64,000 nucleotides of DNA, from the NCBI RefSeq assembly GCF_000189635.1, contig NW_002476512.1, positions 1,364,001-1,428,000 on the forward strand, given 5' to 3'. This document shows, in pieces, positions 1 through 11,946 of this stretch. The translations under genes and the position numbers were made by a program. The stretch is from Tetrahymena thermophila SB210. Taxonomy: Eukaryota; Ciliophora; Oligohymenophorea; Hymenostomatida; Tetrahymenidae. The notes beneath the pieces were generated by a model, which was not told the DNA's origin, ran no database searches, and was given only the letters and a program-made list of their open reading frames with translations. The stretch's first letter is position 1. Every line of letters starts with the position of its first letter.

Positions 1-628
1 ATGTTGATTAAATCACTTTATTTCAAATTAATAAAATATTCTTTATATCATTTAAAATTAAAGCAAAAAACAATTCTTTATTAACGTAAAAATTGTTTTT
101 ATTTTAAACCAAAAAGAGTATACATATTATTAAGGCTCAAAAATAAGATAGAAACTAAAATTCTAAAACTAATATTTTAAAATAATTTAATTCAAATTTT
201 AATAATTTTCTTTTAAATCAACTGAGATGACAAAATAATTTTTTTTAATTTAATTCTAATATCCATTTTTAAATAGAGTTTATGTGAAAATAGTTTTTTA
301 TTTTATTTGTAAAATGTTAAATGCAATCAATATTTTTATTTTCTTTCTTAAGGGGATGATTTGAGAGTCAAAATATTTATTCAACTCCATCAAATGTAGC
401 AAGAGATGCAGAATATTTAATTTTTTTAATCAACCTCTGTATTTGCACCACAAGTTTATAATAGTTAATTTCAATTTAGCTTATTAAATTTAAAATAAAT
501 AATTTGTTTAAAATGCCAAAAAAGGGAATATTTTTTAAAAATAAAAATTTGTTAAAATATAATTCACAATTATTTAATTTTGTTTATATTTGTTATTTTA
601 TTATCTATATTATAGTTAGTTATATTTT
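1..628. other. Intergenic, no gene recognised
   Basis: AT-rich sequence downstream of the minus-strand CNBD gene that ends at 629. A slightly less AT-rich stretch at about 345-470 could hold a terminal exon of a gene lying to the left, but I could not recognise a protein or confirm splice sites. Confidence 0.5.
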
Positions 629-3600
629 TCATTAAATTTGCAGGATTTTAGGTGGTGATCTGTTATCTCTGAATTTAATTTATTTATCTCCCCTTTTAAT
701 GATCCTTTGGTTATCATCGACTTTTTTAGATTAAAAGTATTGCAATTATGGGTTAAATCTTGATATTGGTCTTTGACTGTGAGGTGAAGTTCGCTATGAT
801 AGATATATTTTTTTACTGTCTGTATCTTACTTTTCACAATTATTGGAGTTGCTAATCTATTCAAAATTTGATCCTAGCTAAACTGAATATTTTTTATGGT
901 TAAAAATTGGTGCTACTTCAGTGCTTTAGATTATTTTGCCTCCTTCATAATTTTGTTTATCTTTTAAGAACTTCATCAAAATCGATCTTTCATTGACAAA
1001 AGCATTCTCATTTATCCTTTTTTCTTTCTTTGGTGAATTTGAATTAGAATCTTTTATTTTCTACTATTTTATCTTTAAATACTTTGGTGCATTAAGTTCA
1101 TCATGAATTTGAATACCAATATCTTATTAATTTGTTTGCTGTAAAATAGCTCTCTTAATTTCTTAATAAATTTACTTCCTTTTTTAAACAATTGGCTTTA
1201 AATCATCAATTTAGTTGGAAAATTCAAATTATTCACTAGATTCGTTGGGTTGAGTTTAAATAAGTTTTTAAAAAACTTAGCCATTTTCTAGATGTTCTAT
1301 TTCAACAGCTCTAACTATTCCAAAATTTTAATCATTTAATTTTCTTTAAGCCCTTTCTTAATCTTTACTTTTTACGAATACAAAAAGTCTATCATAATTA
1401 TCAGTATCTAACAACTGCAAGCTATTATTTATATCAACTGGGGATGTGAGTTAGTTGGTTTATTCGAGAAAATCAAAATTTTATTAGGTAGGATGAGCAT
1501 TTTATAATTTTCTTTTTCTTTTAAAATTCCATTTTTATTAATAAAGTGATCTCGAATATTTATTTTACTAAAAAGGTTGTTCAACCATACTTTCAATTTC
1601 ATTTCCCTGGGTTGTTAAACAACGAGATTCTCTCAAAAAATCAATTGTTCTTTTTTATCTATTTGTAGAATTATTTGTTTATATAAACTACGATATAGCT
1701 GTAGTGTTTTACTTCGATTATAAAAACGAGTTATTTTCTAGATTAATTTCCTAATTTGGAGTTTTTGATCTAAAATGAAAATTACTTTTAGAAATTAAAT
1801 TATTTTATTCTTTATTTAAATTGCTTTATGTAGTTTAAAGCTAGATAAATTATTGTTGGTATTACTACTGTTTAATAATGTTTTGTTATTAGGTAATTTA
1901 ACTTTATTTTAAGTTTGAAAAATTTTGAGTATTTTTATTCAAAAAGGGTAGAGTTTTTTATAATGGTGACAGAGATTTCTCTAAAAAGTTAATCGAATCT
2001 TGATTTAATCTCTTTCTATATATTTTATTTTTTTCATTGTTAACTAATTCTGAATTTTCTTTTGATTGCTTTTTCTTTAAAAGCTAATTTAGATTGCTAT
2101 TATCAAGGTCTTCTTTGATTTTACTAAAAATTTAATATCCCAATGAGCTATTTTTGATATCTTCAAGCATGTTGTATGCTAAATATTCTTGTTTATCTTA
2201 AAATTGTTTTCTATGCATAATTTTTTCTTCAGTTAATTTAACCAATTAACTGTACTCATTCTAATTGATAAGTCTGTTAAACTTCTTCTAAAAGTACTGA
2301 TTAATAAATAATAAATATATTTTTTAAGCAAAAAAATAAAAATATTGTTAGAAAAGCAAATTTAAATAACTTAAAATTATTTAAAATTGATTAGCCTTTA
2401 ATTACTTGTGCTTTCATGAAGAACACAAATGAGTTAATTGCTGATGATTCCACTGTATATTAACGGTGTTATATATTTTGAATGATCTCTTCAAAACCAA
2501 ATATTTCTCCCTCTTTTATAACTGAGATTATTAAACTTTAGTCCATATTAGGAATAAATCTATTAACATCTTTAACTACTTATAAAGCTTCACATTAGAT
2601 AATTTGATTAAGTCTTTCTTATTTCTTCATTACCTAAAATTCGCCTGAGTAAATTAAATACACTCCTTCTACTTTATCTCCTTACTTATAAAGAATTTAT
2701 CCATGAGTTAACCTCTCAAGTGTCATATTAACCATTACATCGTAAATATCTGCATCTGAAAATTATTAGAAAATAGGGATGTTTTTTAAGAATTTATATT
2801 ATTTAACAACCTCTTAATTTTTATTCAAAATTTATATCTCAATTTATTTCATTTTTTGCTATCTTATTAACGTTCTTTAAATAATTGAATGATAATCCTA
2901 TATTGAAATAGCGATAAATTCACAAACTGAGTGGGTCAAATATTAATATTCTTTATTTTTACTTTCGAAATCACCTTAATCAATCATTAAATCGCTTGTA
3001 TTCAACTTTTATAAGGGCTAACCTACTTAGAGAGAAATTTCATCATTTTACTAATTTTATGCTTTTATTTAAATGCTATCTTATTTAATTTTTTTCATAA
3101 CAGCTTAACCATTTAATAATACCAATAAGATTTATTCACCTGCCTCATTGATCTAATTCTTATCTTTTGCTAAAAAAATTTGATAAATGTAATGAAAATA
3201 AATACAAAATTAATTTAGTTGTTGATTTATTTATTTACTTTCTTTTAGAATCAAATTTGAGTTTTCTAAAAAGTCAATATTTACATTATCATCATACCTT
3301 TTATAGAAGGCGAGCTAGCTAATATATTACAAAACCTAAAGTCCATATTATTATTTTATTTTAGAAAAGAAAGGGTATTAACACAGTATTTGTGTTAAAA
3401 ATATTATTTCGCATTCCTATCTAACTGCTGGATTCTTCATTAAAATCATAATCATTTCCTAGTATTTTAATAAAAATTAAGTAAGAAATGAGAGTTATTT
3501 TTAATTTATCTTTGCAAATTAATGATAATAAAATAATTACTTAAGTTGGACGAGGATCATTAAAAGGAAGAGCTAAAATATTTTGATAGTATTAATTGCG

Positions 3601-3795
3601 ATAATCTTAATCTTAGAAGATATTTTTCTTCTTATTTATAATTCGTCTTGCTTCAAATTCACTTTTAGATCTCTGTTGTTATTACTCTTTCAGTATTTTA
3701 TCTCTTTTTTTGTAAGGAGAGCCATTTCTAGAAGATGAATTTATCCTACAATTTTGTTGGATTTCATTTATTAAGTACTCTTTTTCGTTTAGCAT
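629..3795 (-). CDS. Two-domain cyclic-nucleotide-binding-domain (CNBD) protein, 4 exons
   Basis: Soluble protein of 968 residues with cyclic nucleotide-binding folds. Exons on the minus strand: 3795-3541, 3458-3239, 3169-2406 and 2296-629; introns 3459-3540, 3170-3238 and 2297-2405 are GT-AG and keep the frame. The total is 969 codons and ends at TGA 631-629. The N-terminus contains LPFNDPRPTQ, followed by QYPFFSKIKQQYG, the lead-in to a CNBD often seen in ciliate proteins. The second CNBD is clearer: FLKNIPIF, then LYKQGDKVEGVYLIYSGEF and GEIFGFEEIIQN. The phosphate-binding cassette reads FGFEE rather than the usual FGE-x-A/L, so cAMP/cGMP binding is doubtful. The exon-4 half is Gln/Asn/Ser-rich and probably disordered. 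The start is the ATG that opens the only long frame into exon 1. No membrane segments are seen. The partner and ligand are unknown. Confidence 0.85.
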
Positions 3796-4227
3796 TCATA
3801 TTATTTGATATAAAATTTACTATATTATTAAATCAAGCTATGTGTAATTGAAAATATCTTATGATTGATTACCAATCAAATTATTAACGAAAATTTATTA
3901 CTCAAAAGAGTTTAAATATAGATAGATATCATTGCATAAGATAGAAAAGATGATCTCACAAAAATAACCAAACCCAATAAGTATTTTAAGGAAATTAATT
4001 TTTTTTTAGATAATCTACAAACACCATAGTTAGTAAAATAAAATTAACTAAATTAATACATTTATTCTTCAAGCAAGTTATAATATTTTAATCATTTATT
4101 ATAATTAATTAGCTACCTCATTTTTCTTAATATTTTAAAGTATTATATAATATTTTAAAAAATTTCAATTGATTAGTGAAAAAAAAAGCAAATTTTTAAT
4201 TTCTATATTAAAAAACTATTTAATTTG
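3796..4227. other. Intergenic spacer, no gene seen
   Basis: Upstream region of the CNBD gene, very AT-rich. It should hold that gene's promoter, but no element is recognisable. It runs into the tandem repeat that starts near 4228. Confidence 0.5.
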
Positions 4228-4925
4228 TAATATTTCCTTCATATTTATTTTACTTAGATGAAATAATTTAAGGAATATTATGCCTTTGTAAAATGACTGA
4301 ACTTTTATAAAAATTCTTATATTAAATTCTTCTATTTTTTCCTAAAATTATATATCATTCAATTAATTACCAAAAATGACCTATTTTAATTTATTTTTTA
4401 AATAATTTTGAATTATCTTTATAATCATTTTTTTGTATACAAATCTATTTTATATTGATAAAAATTTATAATATTTCCTTCATATTTATTTTACTTAGAT
4501 TAAATAATTTAAGGGATATTAATCCTAAGTAAAATGACTGAAATTTTATACAAATTCTTCTATTACAGTCTTCTATTATATCTTATAATATTATTACTTA
4601 TTTATTATTCACTCAAAAAATTTAAAAAGCAAATAAAGCCTGTTTTATTTAATTCATTTTTAAAATTATTTTTAATTATTTCTCTTACCGTTTTTGCAGA
4701 AATCTATTTTACATTTATGCATGCTAATTATTTTAATTTACAAAATTTCATTTATATTTATTTTACTTTGATTGATTAATTTAAGGACTAAGTAAAATGA
4801 TAGAAATTTTATACAATTTCTTCTATTGTGGTCTTCTATTCTATCTATCTATCTATGCTTTTTTTCTTAGTAATAATATAGAACAATAGAATGAAAATTT
4901 TTTCTATTAAATTTCTAATTTTTGA
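4228..4925 (+). repeat. Three diverged tandem copies (about 240-280 bp) around a small hydrophobic ORF
   Basis: A block reading roughly TTTCCTTCATATTTATTTTA, then TTAGAT and AATTTAAGG, then AGTAAAATGA, recurs at about 4228, 4469 and 4746. After each block comes an ATG followed by a codon series resembling M-T-E-I-L-Y-K-F-F-Y. Copy 1 opens at 4293 and stops at 4379 (28 residues). Copy 2 (4534-4800) is the longest at 88 residues. Copy 3 (4797-4925) is 42 residues. The ATG of copy 3 overlaps the stop of copy 2 as ATGA. I infer duplication followed by decay of the outer copies. Confidence 0.75.
4534..4800 (+). CDS. Possible small membrane protein (middle copy of the tandem triplet)
   Basis: The frame runs 88 residues from MTEILYKFFYY to a TGA at 4798-4800, reading one internal TAA and one further TAA near the end as Gln. 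It is strongly hydrophobic: one segment after residue 10 (YYSLLLYLIILLLIYYS) and a second around residues 45-60 (FLKLFLIISLTVFAEIYF) look membrane-spanning, separated by a short Lys-rich loop. No family is recognised. It lies between two divergently transcribed genes (CNBD protein and Hikeshi homologue). The neighbouring copies have lost most of the frame, which argues either for a lone survivor or for a non-functional repeat. AT-rich DNA produces hydrophobic frames by chance, so coding status is uncertain. Confidence 0.35.
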
Positions 4926-5203
4926 AATTAGTTATTATTGGATAGCTTCGAGAAGTAAAAATGTGAATGTTAATTGCAAAGAATAATTCTAAAATCATTG
5001 AGTAATTATATTTAAGTATTTTTACTTATGAATTTTTTATAATTGATATAGCTTAATAAATTATAAAAAATATAGGTAATTAATTACAAACAATAGCAAG
5101 CAAGCAAACTAACAAAAGTAAAAGACTTCCAGTCAACTTAAAAAAAGATTAGATAGCCATTATAATAATCAAACTCTCAATTAAAATATATAAATAAAGA
5201 ACA

Positions 5204-5782
5204 ATGGATCCTAACTAAATGATTTAAACTCCAGGATTTGGCATCATGATTCCAGGATAAATTCCTTTTATGAATTTTGAATTTATCAATGGAATGTTTT
5301 GTGTTGATCTCCCTAATCCTGCTGCAGTTCCTAATTTAGCCTTCTTTTTAAACGTTCCAATCCAAGATGGGTTCGGTGCTTCGTTATACTATTCTGCCCC
5401 TCCTTTTGAATCTATTCATTTTATAGGAGCTATTGCAAACGTACGTCCTAGTGATATATTTAGAACAGGATTTCCTGTAAAGCCTGATGTAAACTAATGC
5501 CAATCTATAAAGCTAGTTGTAAAAATGCAACCTCTAAGTGAATTGCAAGACTTGGTTACCCTATCAGATAAAATAGACTCATAGAAGCAATATGCAAAAC
5601 TTGTAGCTTAAAATCTCTACAATTTTATGATGAGTTATAATAATGACTCTCTTGTTTCATAAATATAATCTAATGGTAATTATTTGGTAATCCCTTCTAA
5701 TTTCTTAGAAAAGTGGTATTAAAAGTTTGAGATGAAATATAAAATGGATCCTAACTTCATTTATAAGACAGAAATGTAATGA
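5204..5782 (+). CDS. Hikeshi/OPI10 family protein (Hsp70 nuclear import carrier)
   Basis: A single uninterrupted exon encodes 192 residues, close to the usual size of Hikeshi (about 200). Family features are readable in order: the N-terminal GMFCVDLPNP strand, then FFLNVPIQDGFGASLYYSAP (the FLLG-x-x-P-F-P-x-G-x-G region), IHFIGAIANVRPSDIFRTGF (matching G-F-x-x-N-x-K-P-S-x-I-F), the helix QNLYNFMMSY, and the C-terminal FLEKWYQKFEMKYKMDPNFI. In other eukaryotes Hikeshi carries ATP-bound Hsp70 through nuclear pores during heat stress; I infer the same role. The ATG at 5204 sits in AACAATG with no earlier in-frame ATG nearby. TAA codes for Gln at several positions and the gene ends TAA-TGA. The spacer shared with the upstream repeat is short. 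Confidence 0.93.
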
Positions 5783-6253
5783 AAAAATTAAACTTAAATT
5801 TAAAAGCAAAAAAAAATAAATCTATTTTATAATTTTTATGAATAAAATTGAGATCAAATAGCTAGCAATCACAATTTTTTTAATTAGAAAAAAAACAAAT
5901 ATAAAAACAAACAAACAAACAAATCAAAAAATTTAAATTATTTAATGCGCATAAAAAGTATATTCTAACTCTATCTCTCTTTCTTTATATTTATATATAA
6001 ATAAGAAAGATAACATAAATCAAATATTTATTTTATAAATATTTATCAACAAACAAACTGAATAGTAAATTAATTTATATATTATTTATTTTTTGTAATA
6101 ACTTTATTTGATATAAAATTTCAACTCAATTTAATCATATTTAGAGAACTTTGCTGTATACAAATCAAACTATTCGAACTTATTTCATATTTATTTAATA
6201 ATATGTCAAATTATTTCTTTTTAATTTTTTAAATTTAGATTTAATTTGCTAAT

Positions 6254-6320
<67 letters not shown>

Positions 6321-8656
6321 CAACTATTAATTAAATATATTTTAAAACAAAATTTTTTTAAGGATAAAAAATGAAACAATTTTAAAATTAATTTTATATA
6401 ATATCAATCCTCATAAATTAATGATGCCTTTAATTAATATTTTTAGTAAACACCCTTAGTGATTATAATTTTTGTATTTTTTATATGTATTAGATCAAGG
6501 GTAAGATTTATATATGATGATTTACATAAAATAAATATAATGAATTTTATTAGGATAATGTAATTATAATATATGCTTAATATGGTAATTCCTGAAGATA
6601 ACTCTTTTTTTTGAAGATTTACTCATTTGAGTTTATTAAAAAAATTAATAAAAGGAAGCAATAAAATTACTGAAGTAATAAATAACAAATGTATTTTTTA
6701 TATTATTTAGCTGTTTTAGATAAGTAACAATAGAATAAATCTGATAGTGGTTTTACTTCAAAAAAGGATAAATCATTTAAAAATCAATCGGATGAGAAGA
6801 AATTAAAATTAAAATTGTTTAAATAGTATTACTAAATTTAAAATGTACTTTTTAGCCCTTTAATTATTGTTTCATTAAATACTTATGTAATTTATTAAAT
6901 GTATTAGAGATTTATTATATTATTAGCTATAATTCAAAACAGTTATAATTAACTGCATTTCAAAATATTAAACCATTATGCCAAATAGAACAAAAAATAT
7001 TAAAAACGAGACAGTGATAAATTAAATTAAAATAACAAATTTCAATCATAAATTACTAGTTTCAGCTTAAAAAATGAATTTTTTTGAATTTTAGAACAAA
7101 TAATTACTCTTTAAATTTAGCTTTTTTTATTTATTTTTGTTAAATATCAAAAATACATTTACTTATTTTTTGATGAAGCTTGGGGTTTTATCTTGTTCAA
7201 TAGAAGCAAAGGACACTAGAAAATAATAATAATAACAAAAGAAAGAATAGCGTTAAATAAATAGTAATTTTATTTCTTCATTTAATGATATGTACTTAAA
7301 CTATGAATTTCGAGAATTAATAATTAGAAAAATTTTTTTAACAAAATTTTCATTTAAAAATTTGCAAAATTAAAATATTTTGTATTCATATATTTCCATA
7401 GATCTTTATTCATACAAAAAATAACTATATTTATCTATGGAAAATTAATTTATTTTTAAAAATTATATAAAAAACCTAAGTTTATTTTCATAAAAATCTA
7501 AAGAATAACAAATTAATGAGGTTATTTTTGTTAAAAATAATAATAATTGTATTATTAAATGACAAAGTATTTTTGTATATCTTAATCATTTATATTCTTT
7601 ATATCAAATATGCATTAACTCGAAAATTTATTTTGTTGATAGATAAAACTTTTTGATTTGAAGATAATATTTTTTAAAGAAGAGAATATATAAGATAGCT
7701 TACTTTTTGAATAAATATTTGACATGATCTGACTTTAAATATAAATATAGTGTAAAAAAAGGATTTTTATCTGAAAATTGTCAAAACAGTTTTCTCAATT
7801 TCATTATATCTATTTGAATTTTTTCTAACTAAAATGATTATAAATGAGGTTTGATTAATAAATAAATTGACACACATATATATTTCCTTTCTTTATTTTG
7901 GTTTTGTTTGGAAAATAAAAAGTTTTAAATTTAATCGATGACTTTTCAAAAAGCTGGCTGATATTTATCTTGAAAAATATAATTTCTATAAGTTTTAATT
8001 ATAGAAACTTGTAGTACCTTATTATTTGCCACAAAATTTTTAATTTGTGGAAGAAAAAAATTAGTTGAATATTTTTTTGTTTGATTTATTTCTTTCTAAC
8101 TATTTGTTCTAAATTAATTTACCAATACAATCTGAAAATAAATTAATTCAAGATTTATTTTCTATTTTACTGAAAGATATTATATATTGTAAATATCATT
8201 CAGATAGAACTAGAAGATTATTTTAAAAATTATATAATACCAAATTTATTAACTAAAAGCAAATTTTATAAACAGTTTACAAAATGTTATAATAAGCGAT
8301 TACTTAGTTATTTATATTATTTACTTTTAATCTAGAAGTGAACGAATAAATGAATTAATAATAAAGAAATTGAATATAACAAAAATTACAAATAGAATTT
8401 TATATTTTAAATAATGGTTTGAATATTAATAGTTTTTATGTGTGATTGTGAGTGAGTGAGTATATGTGTTTGATTAATTTATCATTTGTTAGTGTAAATT
8501 TAATTATTGATTTATTTATATATATTTGTAAATGATCGAATTATTTTTTTACTGTTCAAAATATATCTTTTGTTTGTTTGTTTGTTTATTTATTATTATC
8601 CTAATACGGCGCTTTAATTAATATTTAAAAGCAAATGTATTTCTAATCTGTTAGAT
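5783..8656. other. Long gene-poor AT-rich region
   Basis: No recognisable protein. It holds the GATA microsatellite (6255-6320) and a 132-codon open frame at 6689-7087 (plus). I do not call that frame a gene, because one-stop-codon AT-rich DNA gives frames of this length by chance. Short runs of TTTG, TTTA and GAGT repeats occur near 8440-8600. Confidence 0.5.
6255..6320 (+). repeat. GATA tetranucleotide microsatellite
   Basis: About sixteen uninterrupted copies of TAGA/GATA in intergenic DNA. Such tracts vary in length between strains. Confidence 0.97.
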
Positions 8657-9082
8657 TCAAATTTAATATTTTTAGTAGATGGTTTCATCGCGAGAGTCTC
8701 CGCCCAAGCTGGTTTAATTACAGAAATAACTTTATAGTATTTGAAAATAAAGAGATAACATGCCATCGCTTTGGAGCAAATGGCAACTTATTTTGGGTAG
8801 AACTTGAAGCTTTTATGAATAAATAATTGATATCTTTTATTTATAATTTGAGAAGATTCTTAGGAAATATAGATAAAGAGATTTTGGGCAATTTTAAAGG
8901 GTATATTCAAGTCGCTCATTTATATATAACTCATCAATCAATATGTTTACTTCAGTTATTTCTTTCAGTAAATGAGGAATTTCTAAATCACTATAAAGTT
9001 TTTTTCTCATTCCTTCAATTTCCTTGTGTAGGCTCTGTAAATAAACTTCTAAGTAATCGCTTTAATCATTTTAAGCAGTCAT
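8657..9082 (-). CDS. Hypothetical small helical protein
   Basis: An open minus-strand frame of 141 residues from ATG 9082-9080 to TGA 8659-8657, with no intron needed. The N-terminal half is rich in Glu, Lys and Leu with heptad-like spacing (YLQSLHKEIEGMRKKLYSD, then LLKEITEVNILIDEL), suggesting an alpha-helical or coiled-coil protein. The C-terminus reads TSLGGDSRDETIYQKYQ. The stretch is visibly less AT-rich than its surroundings (for example around 8680-8710 and 8870-9030), and its purine-biased codons favour the minus frame over the open frame on the other strand. I do not recognise the family. It is isolated in otherwise empty DNA. Confidence 0.5.
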
Positions 9083-11946
9083 CTTATTTTTAATTTTAAC
9101 ACAAGTTTTTTTTATTCAGATAATCTTAATAAATGGATTTATTTACAATCTTTATTATCAAATTAGCAGATTTTTTTAGTTAGTTATGAGTATGTTGATT
9201 TAAAGTTGTTGTTGTTGTTAGCAATTTTAGTTAGTTAGAGTGAGTTATTTATTGCGAAAATGTTTGCAGGTTGCCAATAAAAATTGTATGTATTTTGTTT
9301 TTTAATTCTTAATCTTTTATTGTTTTTATCAATTACTAATTATAAATTTTGTTAATTGTTTTTGATTTAAGTTATTTTGATGACTGTGAAATCAAATACA
9401 TGCATATTAATTAAATAATCAACTTAATTAATAATTTATCTTTTTCGCACAGTAATTATAAAATCAATGGATTGGTATATATATTTATTAGGGGCATAAC
9501 TGGAAAAAATTCTTTTTAAAATGTATCTAAATTTTTGATATTTTTCAAAAAGATTTTCATAATTTATAAAAATCATGTGTATGTATCTATCTATGTATAT
9601 ATATTTAGGTTTTTTCAAAAATTTAAAATCAAATGTAGGTGCTTTAGTTAATTTATTTGCATGTAAGTAGTGAATTCTATTGATTGAAAAAGTTTTTTTG
9701 TTTGTTTTTTAATTTTTCAAATTAAAAATTTACCCATTTTTAGATTACAATAAAGCAGATATGTTTACTCCTCTTATTAAAGTTTCAAAATCTAAATTTT
9801 ATTTTGAAATATAAAAAATGTTGATTGCTTTATTTCGCAGAATTCAATTGCAAAAATTATTTATATTCCATTTAATATAACAAAGACATACATTCAATCA
9901 GTAAAGTGGCAAAGTCGTAAAGAGATAATAAGATTTTTGAGGTTTTTTTTAATTAGTTTTTTTATGATTTATTAGGTTCTAATCAATACATTATTAAGCA
10001 AGCAAGAATGCAAATAATATTCTACATGAATACAATATAATAAAAACAACAAATGCAGTTTAAAATACCTATTTAAAAGATTACAGTAAAAAAAACTAAT
10101 GTAAACAAGCTATTCTTAAATTAAATTTAAGAATCATAACTTGTAGACAAAACTTACTTAACTAACTTATAATCAAGTGAAAAAAACAATAAATAATAAT
10201 GTGCAGTAAAAAATTTGATTTACAAGGCTGTTTGGCAAATCTTTTGTTAATTTGAATTTTACTGTTCAAAAGCAATTTTTAAGGTACTAAAAAAGAATAT
10301 CTGATGAACATTTGTTTAAGTAATTATCGAACTATTTTTTGTTTTGATTGAAGATATCTATGTATTTATTTATTTGTCTATTTAGATATTTATTTATTAT
10401 TGTTTATATGAATTTATAAGGAGAAATTACTTTCTTTTTTATTATAAAGCCAGAAATAGAGCTTTTTGAATTTTTTTACAGTAATATCTTATTCAATTAA
10501 TTATTGGATATTTTAACTTACTAGTGGTAAATAAAGAATAGTTTACTTTCTAAACAAATTAAATCATCAAAAAATAATAAAAATTATTCTAAAAAGCAAG
10601 TACTCAAAAAATACAAAGTGATTAAACGAGTAACAACAGGCTAATTGTTTTTGTTTATTTTCAAGATTAAAAACAAAGCGAAAAATGTTTAATTTAATTA
10701 AAAAATATTGGTTGGATTCATATTTAATTTCCTACTGGTGGTGAAGTGTATAAACTGACAAAAAAGTTTTAAATATTTTCAAGTACTTTCCTTAACAAAT
10801 CTGATCCAAATAATTCTAAAAATTTTAAATTATCTCCAAAAAGAAGCTCATAAAGAGTTTAAGTATCTCAACACAATGGAAATAAAGTAAATGACAACAA
10901 ATTTAATAGTATTAGAAGAAATGCTAATTCAAGCATTAAATAGATTAATACCTATATATAATTATCTATTTTTTATAAATATTTCCTATCATCAATTTTT
11001 AAGTTTATAAATTTTTTGGTCATTTTCAAAGTGATTTTGAGTAACATAATTTTAGTAAAGTTGAAACAATTACCTTAAAATAAATTAAATTATTTAACCA
11101 TACATTTTTTTTAGCATTTACTCTGTCTATGTAATCCTAAAATTAGTAGTTAATATTATATCAATGGCAAAAGAAATTTGATTATTAATACATTTCATAA
11201 ATTTTTATCATTTAATTCAAATAAATATAAAATAAATAAAAAAATTTTATTTTATATTTAAATTTAGTTGTTTATTGTTCTATTTATCATTCATTATATT
11301 TTCATGCTGCTTCATAATTTATGCAAATTTATTTTAATTTAATATAATTCCAATTAATTAACTCTTAATTCTAAAATATTTCTTATTATTTTTTTATTAG
11401 AAAATAAATTACTAGAAATTATATGTTTTTGAGAAAAACAAAGTAAATATCTATCTATCACCTTGTATACAATTAATTAAAATATATTTAATTCTTAATA
11501 TGATTTTTTATAAGATACCTTGGTTCAGCTGAATTGAATCTCTAAAGAAAATAAATAGAGTGAAAAACTTAGATTTATTGATAGTGGAATAAAAAAAAAA
11601 AAATAAAAGCAAGCAAAAATTTTTATTTCAAATAATAAAATAATTTTAACAGAATGTATTTATTTATTTATTTATTTTAACAAATAAAATATATTTGAAA
11701 CCAAATAATTTTAGTTAAATGATTGAATTTAATTTTTGTAACAAAAATATGTAAAAAAATTTAAATGTATATTTTTAAAAATTTACTATTTGTTCTTTTA
11801 TATTAGATTTGAATTTATGAATCAGTTTATCTATATTAAACAAACAAACAAAAAAACAAACAAGCAAAACTAAACTATTGATCAAAAAAGATCATACAAT
11901 TAAAATCCAAACAAATTAAATATTATCAGAAAAGTTATAGCAAAAA
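9083..11946. other. Long AT-rich intergenic region with possible exon remnants
   Basis: No gene can be assigned. One plus-strand frame stays open from about 10470 to 11434 without an in-frame ATG; its middle part (10700-10960) has protein-like composition but matches nothing I know. A 59-residue plus frame (9761-9940) is also open. Both may be chance or relics. Small TTTA and AAAC repeats are scattered. Confidence 0.45.

Noticed and set aside
616..864. 82-residue minus-strand frame
   Set aside because: It is a shadow, in another frame, of the last exon of the CNBD gene (629-2296), whose reading with TAA/TAG = Gln is continuous and ends in TGA.
6689..7087. 132-codon plus-strand open frame
   Set aside because: With one stop codon and such AT-rich DNA, frames of this length are common by chance; no family, splice context or composition shift supports it.
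8827..9093. 88-residue plus-strand frame
   Set aside because: Antisense to the better minus-strand candidate at 8657-9082, whose codon pattern is more gene-like.
9436..9618. Minus-strand frame rich in Tyr/Ile
   Set aside because: Arises from TATA/TATC repeats; low-complexity and no conserved feature.
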